Shown: piece after piece, positions 16,432 through 25,305 of the stretch
Layout of the letters: every line of letters begins with the position of its first letter
Position numbering within the stretch: the stretch's first letter is position 1
Source of the DNA: Clostridia bacterium
Lineage (GTDB): Bacteria > Bacillota > Clostridia > Caldicoprobacterales > Caldicoprobacteraceae
Direction: 5' to 3'
DNA length: 64,000 nt
Assembly: GCA_017577715.1 (NCBI GenBank)
Contig: PKRC01000003.1
Location: 1 to 64,000 of the forward strand
Translations under genes and position numbers: made by a program
Notes under the pieces: generated by a model
What the model was told of the DNA's origin: nothing
Seen by the model: the letters and a program-made list of their open reading frames with translations, nothing else
Database searches by the model: none

Positions 16432-17535
16432 TTGTTCAAAGGAGACCAAAAGCCCAAGTATCAGCGCTTAAAGGAATATATAATAGAGACCATACAGCAG
16501 AAGCAGTTAAAGTTTGGTGACAGGATTTTTTCCGAAAATGAGCTGGCGGAAAGGTTTGGCATCAGCAGGCATACCGTTAGGCAGGCAATTGGGGAACTGG
16601 TGAACGAAGGCTGGCTTTATAGGCTACATGGGAAAGGCACTTTTGTGGGTAATGGCCCCTATGGAAGAGGGAAAAAGATGCGTACCATAGGGGTCATTAC
16701 CACTTATCTCAATGACTATATATTTCCGGCCATCATCTGTGGAATTAACAGCGTGCTGCTGGAACACGGCTACGATATGCTGCTGAGCTGCACCTATAAT
16801 CAACATCGGATGGAGCGTTTGTGCCTGGAAAACTTGAGGAACCATTCCATTGCGGGATTGATAATTGAGCCCACCAAGAGCGCTTTGCCCAACCCCAATC
16901 TGGATTTGTATCAGGAGCTAAGGCGGAAGGACGTCCCCATATTGTTTATCCACGGTTGTTATGAGAATTTCGATGGCTCTTACGTGGTGGAGGATGATAC
17001 CTGGGCTGGATATATAGCTACTAAACACTTGATTGAGCTGGGACATACCAGAATAGGTGGCGTGTTTAAAAAAGACGATATCCAGGGGCATTATAGATTT
17101 GCCGGGTTTAAAAAAGCCCATGAGGAAGCCGGGCTTGAAATTGCGCCTTCAAGGGTTTTATGGTTTGATACGGAGCAAGCTTTAAATTTTGAAAGCAGCA
17201 TAATGGGGGACCTGATTTGTTTGCTCAAGGGATGTTCCGGCATCGTCTGCTACAATGACCAGATGGCCATCAAAATACTGGATGTATTAAGGGGAATGGG
17301 ATTGAGCGTCCCCGAAGACGTTTCTCTCGTTAGCTTTGACGATTCGCAGCTTGCAGTGGCTTCTGAGGTCAAGCTTACCACCGTGGCGCATCCGCAGGAA
17401 AGATTAGGCCAGCAGGCAGCAAAGGCCTTGATCGATATGATTGAAGGTAGGCAAAAGCGCTGCAGCATAAAAATGCGACCTGAGCTTATTGTAAGAGGAA
17501 GCGTTAAAAAGGTGAGCGAGATGGCGAAGGTATAA
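16432..17535 (+). CDS. araR: AraR-type GntR/LacI arabinose repressor
   Basis: A 367-residue regulator with the AraR architecture. It has an N-terminal GntR winged helix (YQRLKEYIIETIQQ, SENELAERFGISRHTVRQAI, HGKGTFVGNG) fused to a LacI/periplasmic-binding-type sugar sensor (RTIGVITTYLNDYIFPAIIC, CYNDQMAIKILDVLRGMGLSVPEDVSLVSFDD). In Bacillus and Clostridia AraR represses arabinose genes and is released by L-arabinose. TTG start. Two AraR-type palindromes are present in this window: one before its own operon and one before the ribulokinase-like gene at 31.5 kb, inside the cotJC element. Confidence 0.88.
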   Translation: MFKGDQKPKYQRLKEYIIETIQQKQLKFGDRIFSENELAERFGISRHTVRQAIGELVNEGWLYRLHGKGTFVGNGPYGRGKKMRTIGVITTYLNDYIFPAIICGINSVLLEHGYDMLLSCTYNQHRMERLCLENLRNHSIAGLIIEPTKSALPNPNLDLYQELRRKDVPILFIHGCYENFDGSYVVEDDTWAGYIATKHLIELGHTRIGGVFKKDDIQGHYRFAGFKKAHEEAGLEIAPSRVLWFDTEQALNFESSIMGDLICLLKGCSGIVCYNDQMAIKILDVLRGMGLSVPEDVSLVSFDDSQLAVASEVKLTTVAHPQERLGQQAAKALIDMIEGRQKRCSIKMRPELIVRGSVKKVSEMAKV

Positions 17536-17622
17536 TAATGGAAGCTGTTGTTAATCCATACGAATAACTCCTTTGTATTTTAATAGACAGCAATGTTTAT
17601 TAAAATAAAAGGAGGGGATGGT

Positions 17623-18204
17623 ATGAGAGAAGCAACGCTTACCGTTTTGCCGAGGGATGAAAAGGGAAAGAAGGCAAGAAGGGAAGGCTTTATTCCAGGT
17701 GTCATTTATGGCAAGGGAATGGAAACCTTACCCGTCAAATTTGTGAAGCGCGAATTTTTAAAGGTTTTGAGGGAACATGGAGCAAGGCCGAGGGTTAAAC
17801 TGCTAATGGGCGATCAAGAGAAGATGGCTCTGGTTAAATACGTAGATAAAGAGCCCATTACGGGTGAGGTGCTTCATGCCGACTTGCAGCTGGTGGCTGC
17901 AGGGCAAAAGATCACCTGCGATATACCCATCAGGTTTATAGGACGTGAAAGGTTAAAATCAAAAGGCCTCATACTTCAAGTTAATATAGACAGCATAAAC
18001 ATTACAGGAGAAGCATCAGTCATTCCCGAGTACTTTGTAGTGGATGTTGGCGATAAGAATTATGGCGATGCTGTGACGGTTGAAGACTTAAACATTCCCA
18101 GCGAAATACAGATAAACGATCCGCCAGAGGATGCCATAGCCGTTGTAACGGCAGCCGAGGATGAAGCCTCCGAAGAAGACAATGAGGCTGATGCTGCCAA
18201 CTGA
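17623..18204 (+). CDS. rplY: Ribosomal protein L25 / stress protein Ctc
   Basis: 193 residues: the 5S-rRNA-binding L25 domain (about 1-90, EKGKKARREGFIPGVIYG) followed by the Ctc-type beta-barrel and an acidic tail (EDEASEEDNEADAAN). Ctc-type proteins bind the central protuberance of the large subunit and are often stress-induced. The ATG at 17623 lies 5 bp after GGAGGGG; the longer frame from 17593 contains that site. Monocistronic, with its own terminator. Confidence 0.93.
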   Translation: MREATLTVLPRDEKGKKARREGFIPGVIYGKGMETLPVKFVKREFLKVLREHGARPRVKLLMGDQEKMALVKYVDKEPITGEVLHADLQLVAAGQKITCDIPIRFIGRERLKSKGLILQVNIDSINITGEASVIPEYFVVDVGDKNYGDAVTVEDLNIPSEIQINDPPEDAIAVVTAAEDEASEEDNEADAAN

Positions 18205-18243
18205 AGAGAGCAACGCTCAGATTAGCGTTGCTCTTTTTTAATT
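18205..18243 (+). terminator. Terminator of L25
   Basis: AGAGCAACGCT / AGCGTTGCTCT stem followed by a T run. Confidence 0.9.
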
Positions 18244-18325
18244 TCCTTAAGCCTATCATATGCGGTTAATCCAAAGCATATAATACCAGAGGAGCGATGT
18301 TTACTATGAGGTGGGAGGAATATTT

Positions 18326-19456
18326 GTGAGGTCAAGGCCAAGTATAAGGTGTATGTTTGCCGGCAGTAATACGTCCATGGGGTTTGTGAATTTCTTTGGG
18401 GAAATACTAGAGGCCAATACCAACAGGATATTCATAATAAAAGGTGGACCGGGGGTAGGCAAGTCTACATTCATGAAAAAGATTGGCCAGGATTTACTTG
18501 ATAGAGGATATAACGTTGAATACTTTTATTGCTCCTCTGACCCCGACTCCCTCGATGCTGTGGCAGTACCCAGTTTAAAGGTAGCCATAATGGACGGTAC
18601 GGCTCCACACGTGATGGATCCAAGGTATCCAGGCGCTGTGGATGAGATCATCTATTTTGGCGACTACTGGGATGATGATGTGCTGGTGGCCAATAGGGAG
18701 TACATAATAGAATGTACAAATCGAATAAAGGACCTGTTCAATATGGCATACAGTAAGCTAAAAGAAGCCCAAATTGCTTATGACGAATGGAAGGGATACG
18801 TTAAAAGGTGCGTGGACAGGACTGAGTATCAGCGATATGCCAACTTGCTCGTGGGAAAAATGTTTAAGAATTTTGATGTTTTGGGCAAGGAGGGCAGAGC
18901 AAGGCATTATTTTGCCTGTGCAATTACTCCATCCGGCATAAGGGATTATGCCGAGACACTGCTAGCGCCCGGTATGAATGTATATCCTATTTACGGTGGC
19001 CCGGGTTCGGGAGCCAAAGAACTGCTGAGAAGGGTGGCACACATAGCCGAGTGGCAGGGCTTTTATACCGAAAGATCGCACTGTCCGATAGAGCCCGAAG
19101 ATCTGGATATGGTGATCATACCCGACCTTAACGTTGCCGTCATCAACATATGGGAGCCCTTCCGGAGCGCCGTGCCTAAAGATGCGGGAATAAACCTTCA
19201 AGAAGGCTTAGACCTGTCAGCGTGTTTTAATGAGGCAAAGCTGGATGAAGAGAGCAGAAGGGCTTTATCAAGCTCCCGTGAAAGGTTTTTGGGACTGCTC
19301 CATCAAGCCATGAATGACATTGCACAGGCCAAGGCTGTTCATGATCAGCTGGAGACCTACTACATCTCAGCCATGGATTTTGAAAAAATTGAACAAGTTC
19401 GCCAGCGGATTGTTCAGCGCATGCTAAAGTATGGAAAGGGCTGCTTAAGCCCTTAG
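18326..19456 (+). CDS. Tandem P-loop ATPase-like protein (PRK06851 type)
   Basis: A 376-residue cytosolic protein built from two related halves. Half 1 has a perfect Walker A (GGPGVGKST, about residues 39-47), then YCSSDPDSLDAVAVPSLKVA. Half 2 repeats the layout with YPIYGGPGSGAKELLRRV (about 220-237) and HCPIEPEDLDMVIIPDLNVA, but its P-loop is degenerate because GKST is replaced by GAKE. Members are common in spore-forming Firmicutes; their function is unknown. The GTG at 18326 follows GGGAGGA; the GTG at 18311 overlaps the ribosome-binding site. Confidence 0.8.
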   Translation: MRSRPSIRCMFAGSNTSMGFVNFFGEILEANTNRIFIIKGGPGVGKSTFMKKIGQDLLDRGYNVEYFYCSSDPDSLDAVAVPSLKVAIMDGTAPHVMDPRYPGAVDEIIYFGDYWDDDVLVANREYIIECTNRIKDLFNMAYSKLKEAQIAYDEWKGYVKRCVDRTEYQRYANLLVGKMFKNFDVLGKEGRARHYFACAITPSGIRDYAETLLAPGMNVYPIYGGPGSGAKELLRRVAHIAEWQGFYTERSHCPIEPEDLDMVIIPDLNVAVINIWEPFRSAVPKDAGINLQEGLDLSACFNEAKLDEESRRALSSSRERFLGLLHQAMNDIAQAKAVHDQLETYYISAMDFEKIEQVRQRIVQRMLKYGKGCLSP

Positions 19457-19518
19457 TTCTATACAATTTTATGCCTATTTTTTGTGACGCTTTTTCTATG
19501 GTAACCCCGCCGATGATG

Positions 19519-19527
19519 TGGTATAAT
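19519..19527 (+). promoter_or_regulatory. Extended -10 promoter of the small P-loop gene
   Basis: TGGTATAAT, with no clear -35 box. Confidence 0.4.
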
Positions 19528-19567
19528 ATAACCAAACCCTAACAAAAAATTACGGGAGGCGGTTAAC

Positions 19568-19993
19568 ATGATACATTTTATTATTGGCCCGAGGGGAAGC
19601 GGCAAGACCAAAAAGGTGATTGAAATGGCAAATCGGGCCATCGAGCAAATCAAGGGGAATGTGGTGTTTATCGACGGGGATTATCGGAAGATAACGGGAC
19701 TGAAGTACCAGGTACGGTTCATCAACGCCAAGGAGTTTGACCTGAAAAATTTAAATGTGCTGTACGGTTTTTTATGTGGGATCATTGCGAGGGATTACGA
19801 TATCGAGCAGGTTTATATTGACGGGGTAATTGAGGATTTAGGGGGAGATGTAAAGAGTATAGAGAACTTTGTATCGGATGTGAAGAAGCTGTCAGATAAA
19901 TTCAATATACAATTTGTGATCACCATGAGCGGCACTCCCGAAAGCGTGCCTGTTTTCCTAAAAGAATATATGTTAGAAGAATGTATAGCGTAA
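19568..19993 (+). CDS. Small P-loop NTPase-like protein
   Basis: A 141-residue protein opening with a beta strand and Walker A (FIIGPRGSGKTKKVIEMA), followed by VVFIDGDYRKI. The later hydrophobic stretch VYIDGVIEDLG could serve as Walker B, and FNIQFVITMSGTPESVP as sensor I. It resembles the small PilT-annotated ATPases of Clostridia, but no pilus genes are near and the length is that of a minimal RecA-type core. The ATG follows GGGAGGCGGTTAAC. Likely function: a nucleotide-dependent switch, unassigned. Confidence 0.7.
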   Translation: MIHFIIGPRGSGKTKKVIEMANRAIEQIKGNVVFIDGDYRKITGLKYQVRFINAKEFDLKNLNVLYGFLCGIIARDYDIEQVYIDGVIEDLGGDVKSIENFVSDVKKLSDKFNIQFVITMSGTPESVPVFLKEYMLEECIA

Positions 19994-20031
19994 AGAGGGC
20001 TTTAAGTAAACTTACAGGAAAACAAGGTACC

Positions 20032-20064
20032 TTAGCCGAGGGAAAGCCCTTGGCTTTCTTTTTG
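20032..20064 (+). terminator. Terminator after the small P-loop gene
   Basis: AGCCGAGGG / CCCTTGGCT stem followed by TTCTTTTT. Confidence 0.7.
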
Positions 20065-20190
20065 ATGATGCCTCCCGTACTTTATGAGATATTTCAAATG
20101 GGGTTTCAATTTCTTAATTTCACAAACGATGTAGCTGGTAAAAAGGCCTTTTCCCGTAAGCTGATCAAACAGGGGGAAAGCTTTTTTTAT

Positions 20191-20219
20191 TTGACGGGAA
20201 ATTTGCGTGCTAGTATAAT
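20191..20219 (+). promoter_or_regulatory. Promoter of thrC
   Basis: TTGACG (20191-20196), 17-bp spacer, TATAAT (20214-20219). Confidence 0.75.
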
Positions 20220-20258
20220 AAATCAAAAATCCCAATAACCGAATGATAGGAGATGGGT

Positions 20259-21767
20259 ATGCTGTACAAAAGCACGCGTGGAGGAGTTTCCAATCTGCCT
20301 TCTATGGAAGTTATTAAGCAGGGAATCGCTAGTGATGGAGGGCTGTTTATACCCGATGGGATTCCCTGTTTATCCATGGACGACTATAGGATGTTGGCAC
20401 AGGAAGATTACCGGGAAAAGGCTGTTAAAATCCTTTCGCTGTTTTTGACCGATTATTCGCAAGAAGATTTAACGAGGTGTGTGCATTCAGCTTATAACCC
20501 GGAAAAATTTGACGTACCTGATATTGCGCCTGTCGTAAAGCTTGATGATAAGCTCTATATTTTGGAGCTGTGGCATGGGCCTACCTGCGCATTTAAAGAT
20601 ATGGCCTTACAGCTTCTACCGCATTTGATGGTCACCGCTGTAGAACGTACTGGCGAGAAGGAATATATTGTGATACTTGTGGCCACGTCAGGGGATACCG
20701 GTAAGGCGGCGCTGGAAGGGTTTAAGGACGTTTCTGGGACCCACGTTGTGGTGTTTTATCCTAAGGAAGGGGTAAGCTCCATGCAACAGCTACAGATGAT
20801 AACCCAGGAAGGCGCTAACGTCCACGTGGTGGCCGTGGAGGGGAATTTCGATAGTGCGCAGTCGGGCGTAAAGGCCATATTTGCCGATAGGCAGCTGGAA
20901 CAAAAAATGCGGCAAAAGGGATACCGCTTCTCATCCGCCAATTCTATAAACTGGGGAAGGTTAGTGCCACAGATCGTATATTATGTATCAGCATGGCTTG
21001 ACCTGCTTAAAGCTGGCGAAGTTTCGGAAGATGAATTTATCGATGTGATTGTGCCCACCGGCAACTTTGGCAACATTCTGGCAGCCTATTATGCAAAGAG
21101 GATGGGGGTGCCGATACACCGCCTGATCTGCGCATCCAACAGGAACAGGGTACTTGCTGACTTTATCAATACGGGCATATATGATCGCAGGAGGAAGTTT
21201 TATAAGACCGTCTCACCTTCCATGGATATTTTGATATCCAGCAACCTGGAAAGGCTGCTATTCGAGCTTGCAGATGGAGACCATGAAAGGGTAAAGGCAT
21301 GGATGAGCAGCCTGCAGGTTAAAGGGAAATACAGCATAGATGCTCAGAGCCTGCGTAGGCTTCAGGAGGTCTTCTGGGGAGGTTATGCAGATGATGGCCA
21401 GACCCTCCAGGCCATACGCAGTACCTACCATGAATATAGCTATGTTTTGGACCCCCATACGGCGGTGGGAAAATGGGTTTATGATGAGTACAGGAGGTGT
21501 ACGGGTGATAACCACAAGGCCATACTAGCCTCAACTGCCAGCCCGTTTAAGTTTGTAGGCGATGTTTTGAAGGCCATACTGGGACAGGAGGCAGTAGATG
21601 CCCGTGACGAATTTGAATTGCTGGATATTTTAAGCCGCGTCTCGGGGTTAAAGCCTCCTTCAGCTTTAGCGGACTTGAAACACAAAAGCATAAGGCATAC
21701 CATTTTATGCAGGCAGGACGAAATGAAAGATGTAGTAGTTCAACTGTTAAAGATCGATGAGGTGTAG
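20259..21767 (+). CDS. thrC: Threonine synthase
   Basis: A PLP-dependent enzyme of 502 residues converting O-phosphohomoserine to threonine. It has the class 1 (E. coli/yeast-like) layout: N-terminal YKSTRGGVSNLPS, the PLP lysine in GPTCAFKDMALQLLPH, the phosphate loop ATSGDTGKAA, and VPTGNFGNILAAYYAKRMG further on. The ATG at 20259 lies 6 bp after AGGAG; the ATG at 20253 abuts the site. It is followed three bases later by nadE, so the two are cotranscribed. Confidence 0.95.
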   Translation: MLYKSTRGGVSNLPSMEVIKQGIASDGGLFIPDGIPCLSMDDYRMLAQEDYREKAVKILSLFLTDYSQEDLTRCVHSAYNPEKFDVPDIAPVVKLDDKLYILELWHGPTCAFKDMALQLLPHLMVTAVERTGEKEYIVILVATSGDTGKAALEGFKDVSGTHVVVFYPKEGVSSMQQLQMITQEGANVHVVAVEGNFDSAQSGVKAIFADRQLEQKMRQKGYRFSSANSINWGRLVPQIVYYVSAWLDLLKAGEVSEDEFIDVIVPTGNFGNILAAYYAKRMGVPIHRLICASNRNRVLADFINTGIYDRRRKFYKTVSPSMDILISSNLERLLFELADGDHERVKAWMSSLQVKGKYSIDAQSLRRLQEVFWGGYADDGQTLQAIRSTYHEYSYVLDPHTAVGKWVYDEYRRCTGDNHKAILASTASPFKFVGDVLKAILGQEAVDARDEFELLDILSRVSGLKPPSALADLKHKSIRHTILCRQDEMKDVVVQLLKIDEV

Positions 21768-21770
21768 ACC

Positions 21771-23342
21771 ATGAGGATAGCTTTGGTTCAGCTAAATCCA
21801 ACTGTGGGAGACTTAAAAGGAAATGCGTTGAAGATTATACAGTTCATAGAAAAGGCCAGGGGTCTGAACTGCGATTTGGTGGTGTTCCCCGAGCTCAGCC
21901 TGATGGGCTATCCACCTCAGGGACTTCTTAAGTCGAAGGATTTTGTGCGGGATTGTCAGGCGGCATTGTATCGGGTAGCCCGGCATGTCGATGGGGTAGG
22001 GGTGTTGCTGGGCACGGCCATATCGGATGGTGAAAATGGGCTGTATAACGCCGCATTGCTGATAGAAAACCGTGAGATAGTGGGATATGCCGCCAAGTGC
22101 AGTCTTAAGGCTTTAAGCGCTTTTGATGAGGCATGCTATTTTAAACCGTTTCGTGAAACCGATACCCTGACCTTTAGAGGGCACAGATTAGCTGTGGCTG
22201 TGGGCGACGATGTATACACCTCTGAATGCAGGGATGCCGATTTGATCATTGACATTTCAGCTACTCCCTATCGTTACGGCCAGTTTAAGCAGCACAATGA
22301 TATTTTGGCAGGTATTGCGAAAAAGATGGGGGTTCCCTTGGTGTATGTGAACCAGGTGGGAGGCAACGATGATCTGGTGTTTGCAGGGATAAGCAGAGTA
22401 TTTGATGGACAAGGGCAATGCATAGCTCAGGCACGGCCCTTTGTTGAGGAGATGGTGTTGTTCGATTTGAATGATGTTCAGCAACCGTTACCCCCCTTAC
22501 GGGAGGATATCTCATGGCTGTATAAAGCGTTGGTCGTGGGAGTGCGCGATTATTTTTCGAAGAATGGCTTTAAAAAAGCCGTATTGGGTTTGAGTGGTGG
22601 CGTTGATTCGGCTTTGGTGGCATGTATAATGGCTGAGGCCCTTGGGCAGGAAAACGTGCTTGGGGTGTATATGCCTTCTAGGTATTCTTCCGATCATAGC
22701 AAGCAAGATGCTCAAGCTCTTGCAGAAAATCTGGGCATACAGTACAGGGTCATACCTATTGAGGACATATTCAAGGAATATTTAAAGGTGTTTAATGGTT
22801 TGCCGTCGCCTGTAGGCGATGTGGCTGAAGAGAACGTACAGGCAAGGATCCGCGGCAACCTGCTTATGTTTATATCCAACCGAGAAGGGTGGGTGCTGGT
22901 ATCCACCAGCAACAGGTCTGAGGCGTCGGTGGGCTACAGTACTATATACGGCGATATGTGCGGCGGCCTTGCGCCCATTGCGGATATACCTAAAACCGTC
23001 GTCTACGATATCTGCAACTATATAAACCGTAATCGAGAGGTCATCCCGCACAATACTTTGATTAAGCCGCCATCGGCCGAGTTGCGTCCTAACCAAAAGG
23101 ATGAGGACTCTCTGCCGCCATATGACGTCCTGGATGCGGTGCTCAGCATGTACATAGATGATGGGTTGTCTGTCGATGAAATGGTGGACAAGGGGTACGA
23201 CCGCATGCTGGTGTGTAAAATTTTGAACATGGTACAGCGCAGCGAATACAAGCGCAGGCAGGCGCCTTTGGCCATTCGGGTTTTCAGCCCTGTAGAGAAA
23301 GCCGTTAGAAATCCGGTGGTTCATGGATATCGCTGGGAATGA
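21771..23342 (+). CDS. nadE: NAD synthetase with inactivated amidase domain
   Basis: A 523-residue two-domain protein that adenylates and amidates nicotinic acid adenine dinucleotide to NAD+. The N-terminal nitrilase-like domain (1-255) normally supplies ammonia from glutamine using a Glu-Lys-Cys triad. Glu (VVFPELSLMGYPP) and Lys (GYAAKCSLKALSAFDEA) are present, but the segment that should read ICED is VGDD (Gly145), so the nucleophilic Cys is missing. The synthetase domain is intact: LSGGVDSALVACIMAEALG, STSNRSEASVGYSTIYGD, KPPSAELRPNQKDEDSLPPY. It probably uses free ammonia. It follows thrC by three bases and is probably cotranscribed with it. Confidence 0.93.
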   Translation: MRIALVQLNPTVGDLKGNALKIIQFIEKARGLNCDLVVFPELSLMGYPPQGLLKSKDFVRDCQAALYRVARHVDGVGVLLGTAISDGENGLYNAALLIENREIVGYAAKCSLKALSAFDEACYFKPFRETDTLTFRGHRLAVAVGDDVYTSECRDADLIIDISATPYRYGQFKQHNDILAGIAKKMGVPLVYVNQVGGNDDLVFAGISRVFDGQGQCIAQARPFVEEMVLFDLNDVQQPLPPLREDISWLYKALVVGVRDYFSKNGFKKAVLGLSGGVDSALVACIMAEALGQENVLGVYMPSRYSSDHSKQDAQALAENLGIQYRVIPIEDIFKEYLKVFNGLPSPVGDVAEENVQARIRGNLLMFISNREGWVLVSTSNRSEASVGYSTIYGDMCGGLAPIADIPKTVVYDICNYINRNREVIPHNTLIKPPSAELRPNQKDEDSLPPYDVLDAVLSMYIDDGLSVDEMVDKGYDRMLVCKILNMVQRSEYKRRQAPLAIRVFSPVEKAVRNPVVHGYRWE

Positions 23343-23357
23343 TGTGGTGAGTGCTTT

Positions 23358-23489
23358 ATGGAAGTATATGATATGCGATGCCCCGAGCTGTTTAGGGAGG
23401 ACTTCAACAAGGGGGAATTTTTTTCATTCGGGGATTTTTGTCGCAAAATATCCGATCCACCCATACGCTTTTTTGAGGATGAGCCTTAG
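23358..23489 (+). CDS. Possible 43-residue protein
   Basis: A short frame between nadE and the DUF362 gene, reading MEVYDMRCPELFREDF and ending FEDEP. It is acidic and aromatic, with two cysteines, and GGTGAG lies 6-7 bp upstream of its ATG. No family is recognised. It could be a genuine small protein translated from the thrC-nadE message; length alone makes this uncertain. Confidence 0.4.
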   Translation: MEVYDMRCPELFREDFNKGEFFSFGDFCRKISDPPIRFFEDEP

Positions 23490-23533
23490 TCCCTCTTAAC
23501 GCTTGAGCAATTCCAAAGGGGAGGTAATGGAAG

Positions 23534-24625
23534 TTGAACTATAACCAGATTATGGTGATATACGGCAGCCGGCCACAAAAGATGGTGCCAGAGTTGCTGG
23601 ATGCGGTGGGATTGGTCGATGAGCTTAAAAAAGATTTTGTGATAGGGATTAAGCCCAACCTCGTAGTGGCCAAGGAATCCTCATCAGGGGCCACCACCGA
23701 TCCCGAACTGGTTGGAGCAGTGGTAGAATACTTAAAAGCCCATGGGTTTAACAACCTGCTAATAATGGAAAGCTCATGGGTGGGAGAGAGTACCAGGCGG
23801 GCTTTCAGGGTGTGCGGCTATGAAGAGCTTTCGCGCAAATACGGGGTTCCGCTCATAGATCTAAAAGGGGATGCTTGCAGGGAAGTCAAAGTGAACGATT
23901 TAACCCTGAGGGTGTGCAACAAGCCCCTTGAAGTTCACTATTTGATAAATATGCCGGTGCTTAAGGCTCACTGCCAGACTAAGCTGACCTGTGCTCTGAA
24001 AAACTTAAAGGGATGTATACCCGATAGCGAAAAGAGGCGTTTTCATTCTCTGGGGCTGCATAAACCCATTGCCTGTCTTGGCGCGGCTATAAGGGCGCAT
24101 TTGACTATTGTGGATGCCATAGTGGGGGATTTGACCTTTGAAGAGGGAGGCACGCCGGTTCAAATGAATCGCCTTATTGCCGGTAAGGACCCTGTGCTGA
24201 TAGACGCATACGCTGCCCAGCTCATAGGTTATGAGAAAGACGATATACCCTATATTTCTATGGCCGAGAAGCTGGGAGTGGGCTCAGCCGATCTGACAAA
24301 GGCCGACATCGTAGAGCTGAATCAGGATACCAGCGGAGGCAGGAAATTTGAGGCATCAAGGCGGGTAGCCAGCCTGGCAAAGTATGTTGTGGAGAAGGAT
24401 GCCTGCTCGGCCTGCTATGGAAGCCTTATGTATGCACTAGAAAGGTTGAGGGAGAGAGGGCGGCTTAATGAGTTAAAATCCAAATTATATATCGGCCAGG
24501 GGTTTAGAGGGAAAAAGCTTGAGGGGATCGGCATTGGTTCGTGTACGCGGGAATGCAGCACCTTTATGCCGGGGTGTCCTCCAAAGGCCAAGGATATTGT
24601 GGAGTTTCTTGAAAGCGTAATTTAG
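23534..24625 (+). CDS. DUF362 family protein
   Basis: A 363-residue protein of the DUF362 family, seen in anaerobes and often linked to iron-sulfur chemistry. The N-terminal region has IGIKPNLVVAKESSSGATTDPELV and the core INMPVLKAHCQTKLTCALKNLKGCIPD. The C-terminus carries cysteines in CSACYGS and GSCTRECSTFMPGCPPKA, which could ligate a metal or cluster but do not form a standard 2x[4Fe-4S] ferredoxin. TTG start after GGGGAGG. The function is not established for the family. It is the last gene of the thrC-nadE transcript and is followed by a terminator. Confidence 0.8.
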   Translation: MNYNQIMVIYGSRPQKMVPELLDAVGLVDELKKDFVIGIKPNLVVAKESSSGATTDPELVGAVVEYLKAHGFNNLLIMESSWVGESTRRAFRVCGYEELSRKYGVPLIDLKGDACREVKVNDLTLRVCNKPLEVHYLINMPVLKAHCQTKLTCALKNLKGCIPDSEKRRFHSLGLHKPIACLGAAIRAHLTIVDAIVGDLTFEEGGTPVQMNRLIAGKDPVLIDAYAAQLIGYEKDDIPYISMAEKLGVGSADLTKADIVELNQDTSGGRKFEASRRVASLAKYVVEKDACSACYGSLMYALERLRERGRLNELKSKLYIGQGFRGKKLEGIGIGSCTRECSTFMPGCPPKAKDIVEFLESVI

Positions 24626-24670
24626 GTGAAGCTTGCAGAAGGCTCTTTTGCGAGGATTAGAAGGGGGAAT

Positions 24671-24703
24671 AAAAAGATGCCTGTTATAAGGGCATCTTTT
24701 TGT
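24671..24703 (+). terminator. Terminator of the thrC-nadE-DUF362 unit
   Basis: AAAAAGATGCC / GGCATCTTTTT hairpin with a T-rich tail. Confidence 0.85.
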
Positions 24704-24798
24704 TTTGGGACGGTAACACTTTGACTTTGTGGGAATATAATGTCAAATAGAGAAAAATATATGGGTGAATATATACAAATATGAGGGAGGCATTGTAT

Positions 24799-25017
24799 AT
24801 GTACTACCGATATTCAAAGAATTATTGGCCACCGGCGTCTTATGGGTACTATGATTACCCGATGAGAAAAGGGCTTGAACTTGCTGAAGCCTATATTCCT
24901 TATCAGCAGTATACCACCAGCTTGTCGCCCATGGAAGCGCTGCGTGCGGGAACCATGTTTCCGGAACTGATAAGGCCGTATGACAAAAAGGAGTATGAGG
25001 GAGGGGGATGCAGATGA
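24799..25017 (+). CDS. cotJA: Spore coat protein CotJA
   Basis: A 72-residue Tyr/Pro-rich protein with the family pattern: LAEAYIPYQQYTTSLSPMEALRAGTMFPELIRPYDK. CotJA is an inner-coat component made in the mother cell and is the first gene of the cotJABC operon. The ATG at 24799 lies 8 bp after GAGGGAGG; the frame open from 24781 includes that site. Its 3' end overlaps cotJB. A sigma-E promoter would be expected upstream but I cannot place one with confidence. Confidence 0.9.
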   Translation: MYYRYSKNYWPPASYGYYDYPMRKGLELAEAYIPYQQYTTSLSPMEALRAGTMFPELIRPYDKKEYEGGGCR

Positions 25018-25304
25018 GCCATAATATACATGCTGACGATGAAAGAAGGGAGTTATTGGACCAGATAAGGGCCATTGAATTTATGACGGTAGACCTCAAT
25101 CTCTACCTGGATACTCATCCAAATGATCGCAGAGCACTCAATGAGTATAATTATTACGTTCGTCAACTGCAGGCCCTTAGAAGAGAGTATGAAATGCGCT
25201 ATGGGCCTTTGAGCAACTTTGGATCCTCGTTAAGCCAATACCCATGGGCTTGGATTAACGAACCCTGGCCGTGGGAAGAAGATCACTATATGGAGGGATG
25301 CTAA
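25014..25304 (+). CDS. cotJB: Spore coat protein CotJB
   Basis: A 96-residue protein of the CotJB family: RRELLDQIRAIEFMTVDLNLYLDTHPND, then REYEMRYGPLS and a Trp-rich end (YPWAWINEPWPWEE), which is characteristic. It is an inner-coat protein that works with CotJA and CotJC. I take the ATG at 25014 as start, since the ATG at 25008 abuts the GGAGGGGG site. It overlaps cotJA by 4 bp and is separated from cotJC by a single base, showing an intact operon upstream of the interrupted gene. Confidence 0.9.
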   Translation: MSHNIHADDERRELLDQIRAIEFMTVDLNLYLDTHPNDRRALNEYNYYVRQLQALRREYEMRYGPLSNFGSSLSQYPWAWINEPWPWEEDHYMEGC

Positions 25305-25305
25305 G

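Noticed and set aside
19981..20238. 85-residue plus-strand frame after the small P-loop gene
   Set aside because: It reads through a clear terminator (20032-20064) and the thrC promoter, has no ribosome-binding site and resembles no protein.
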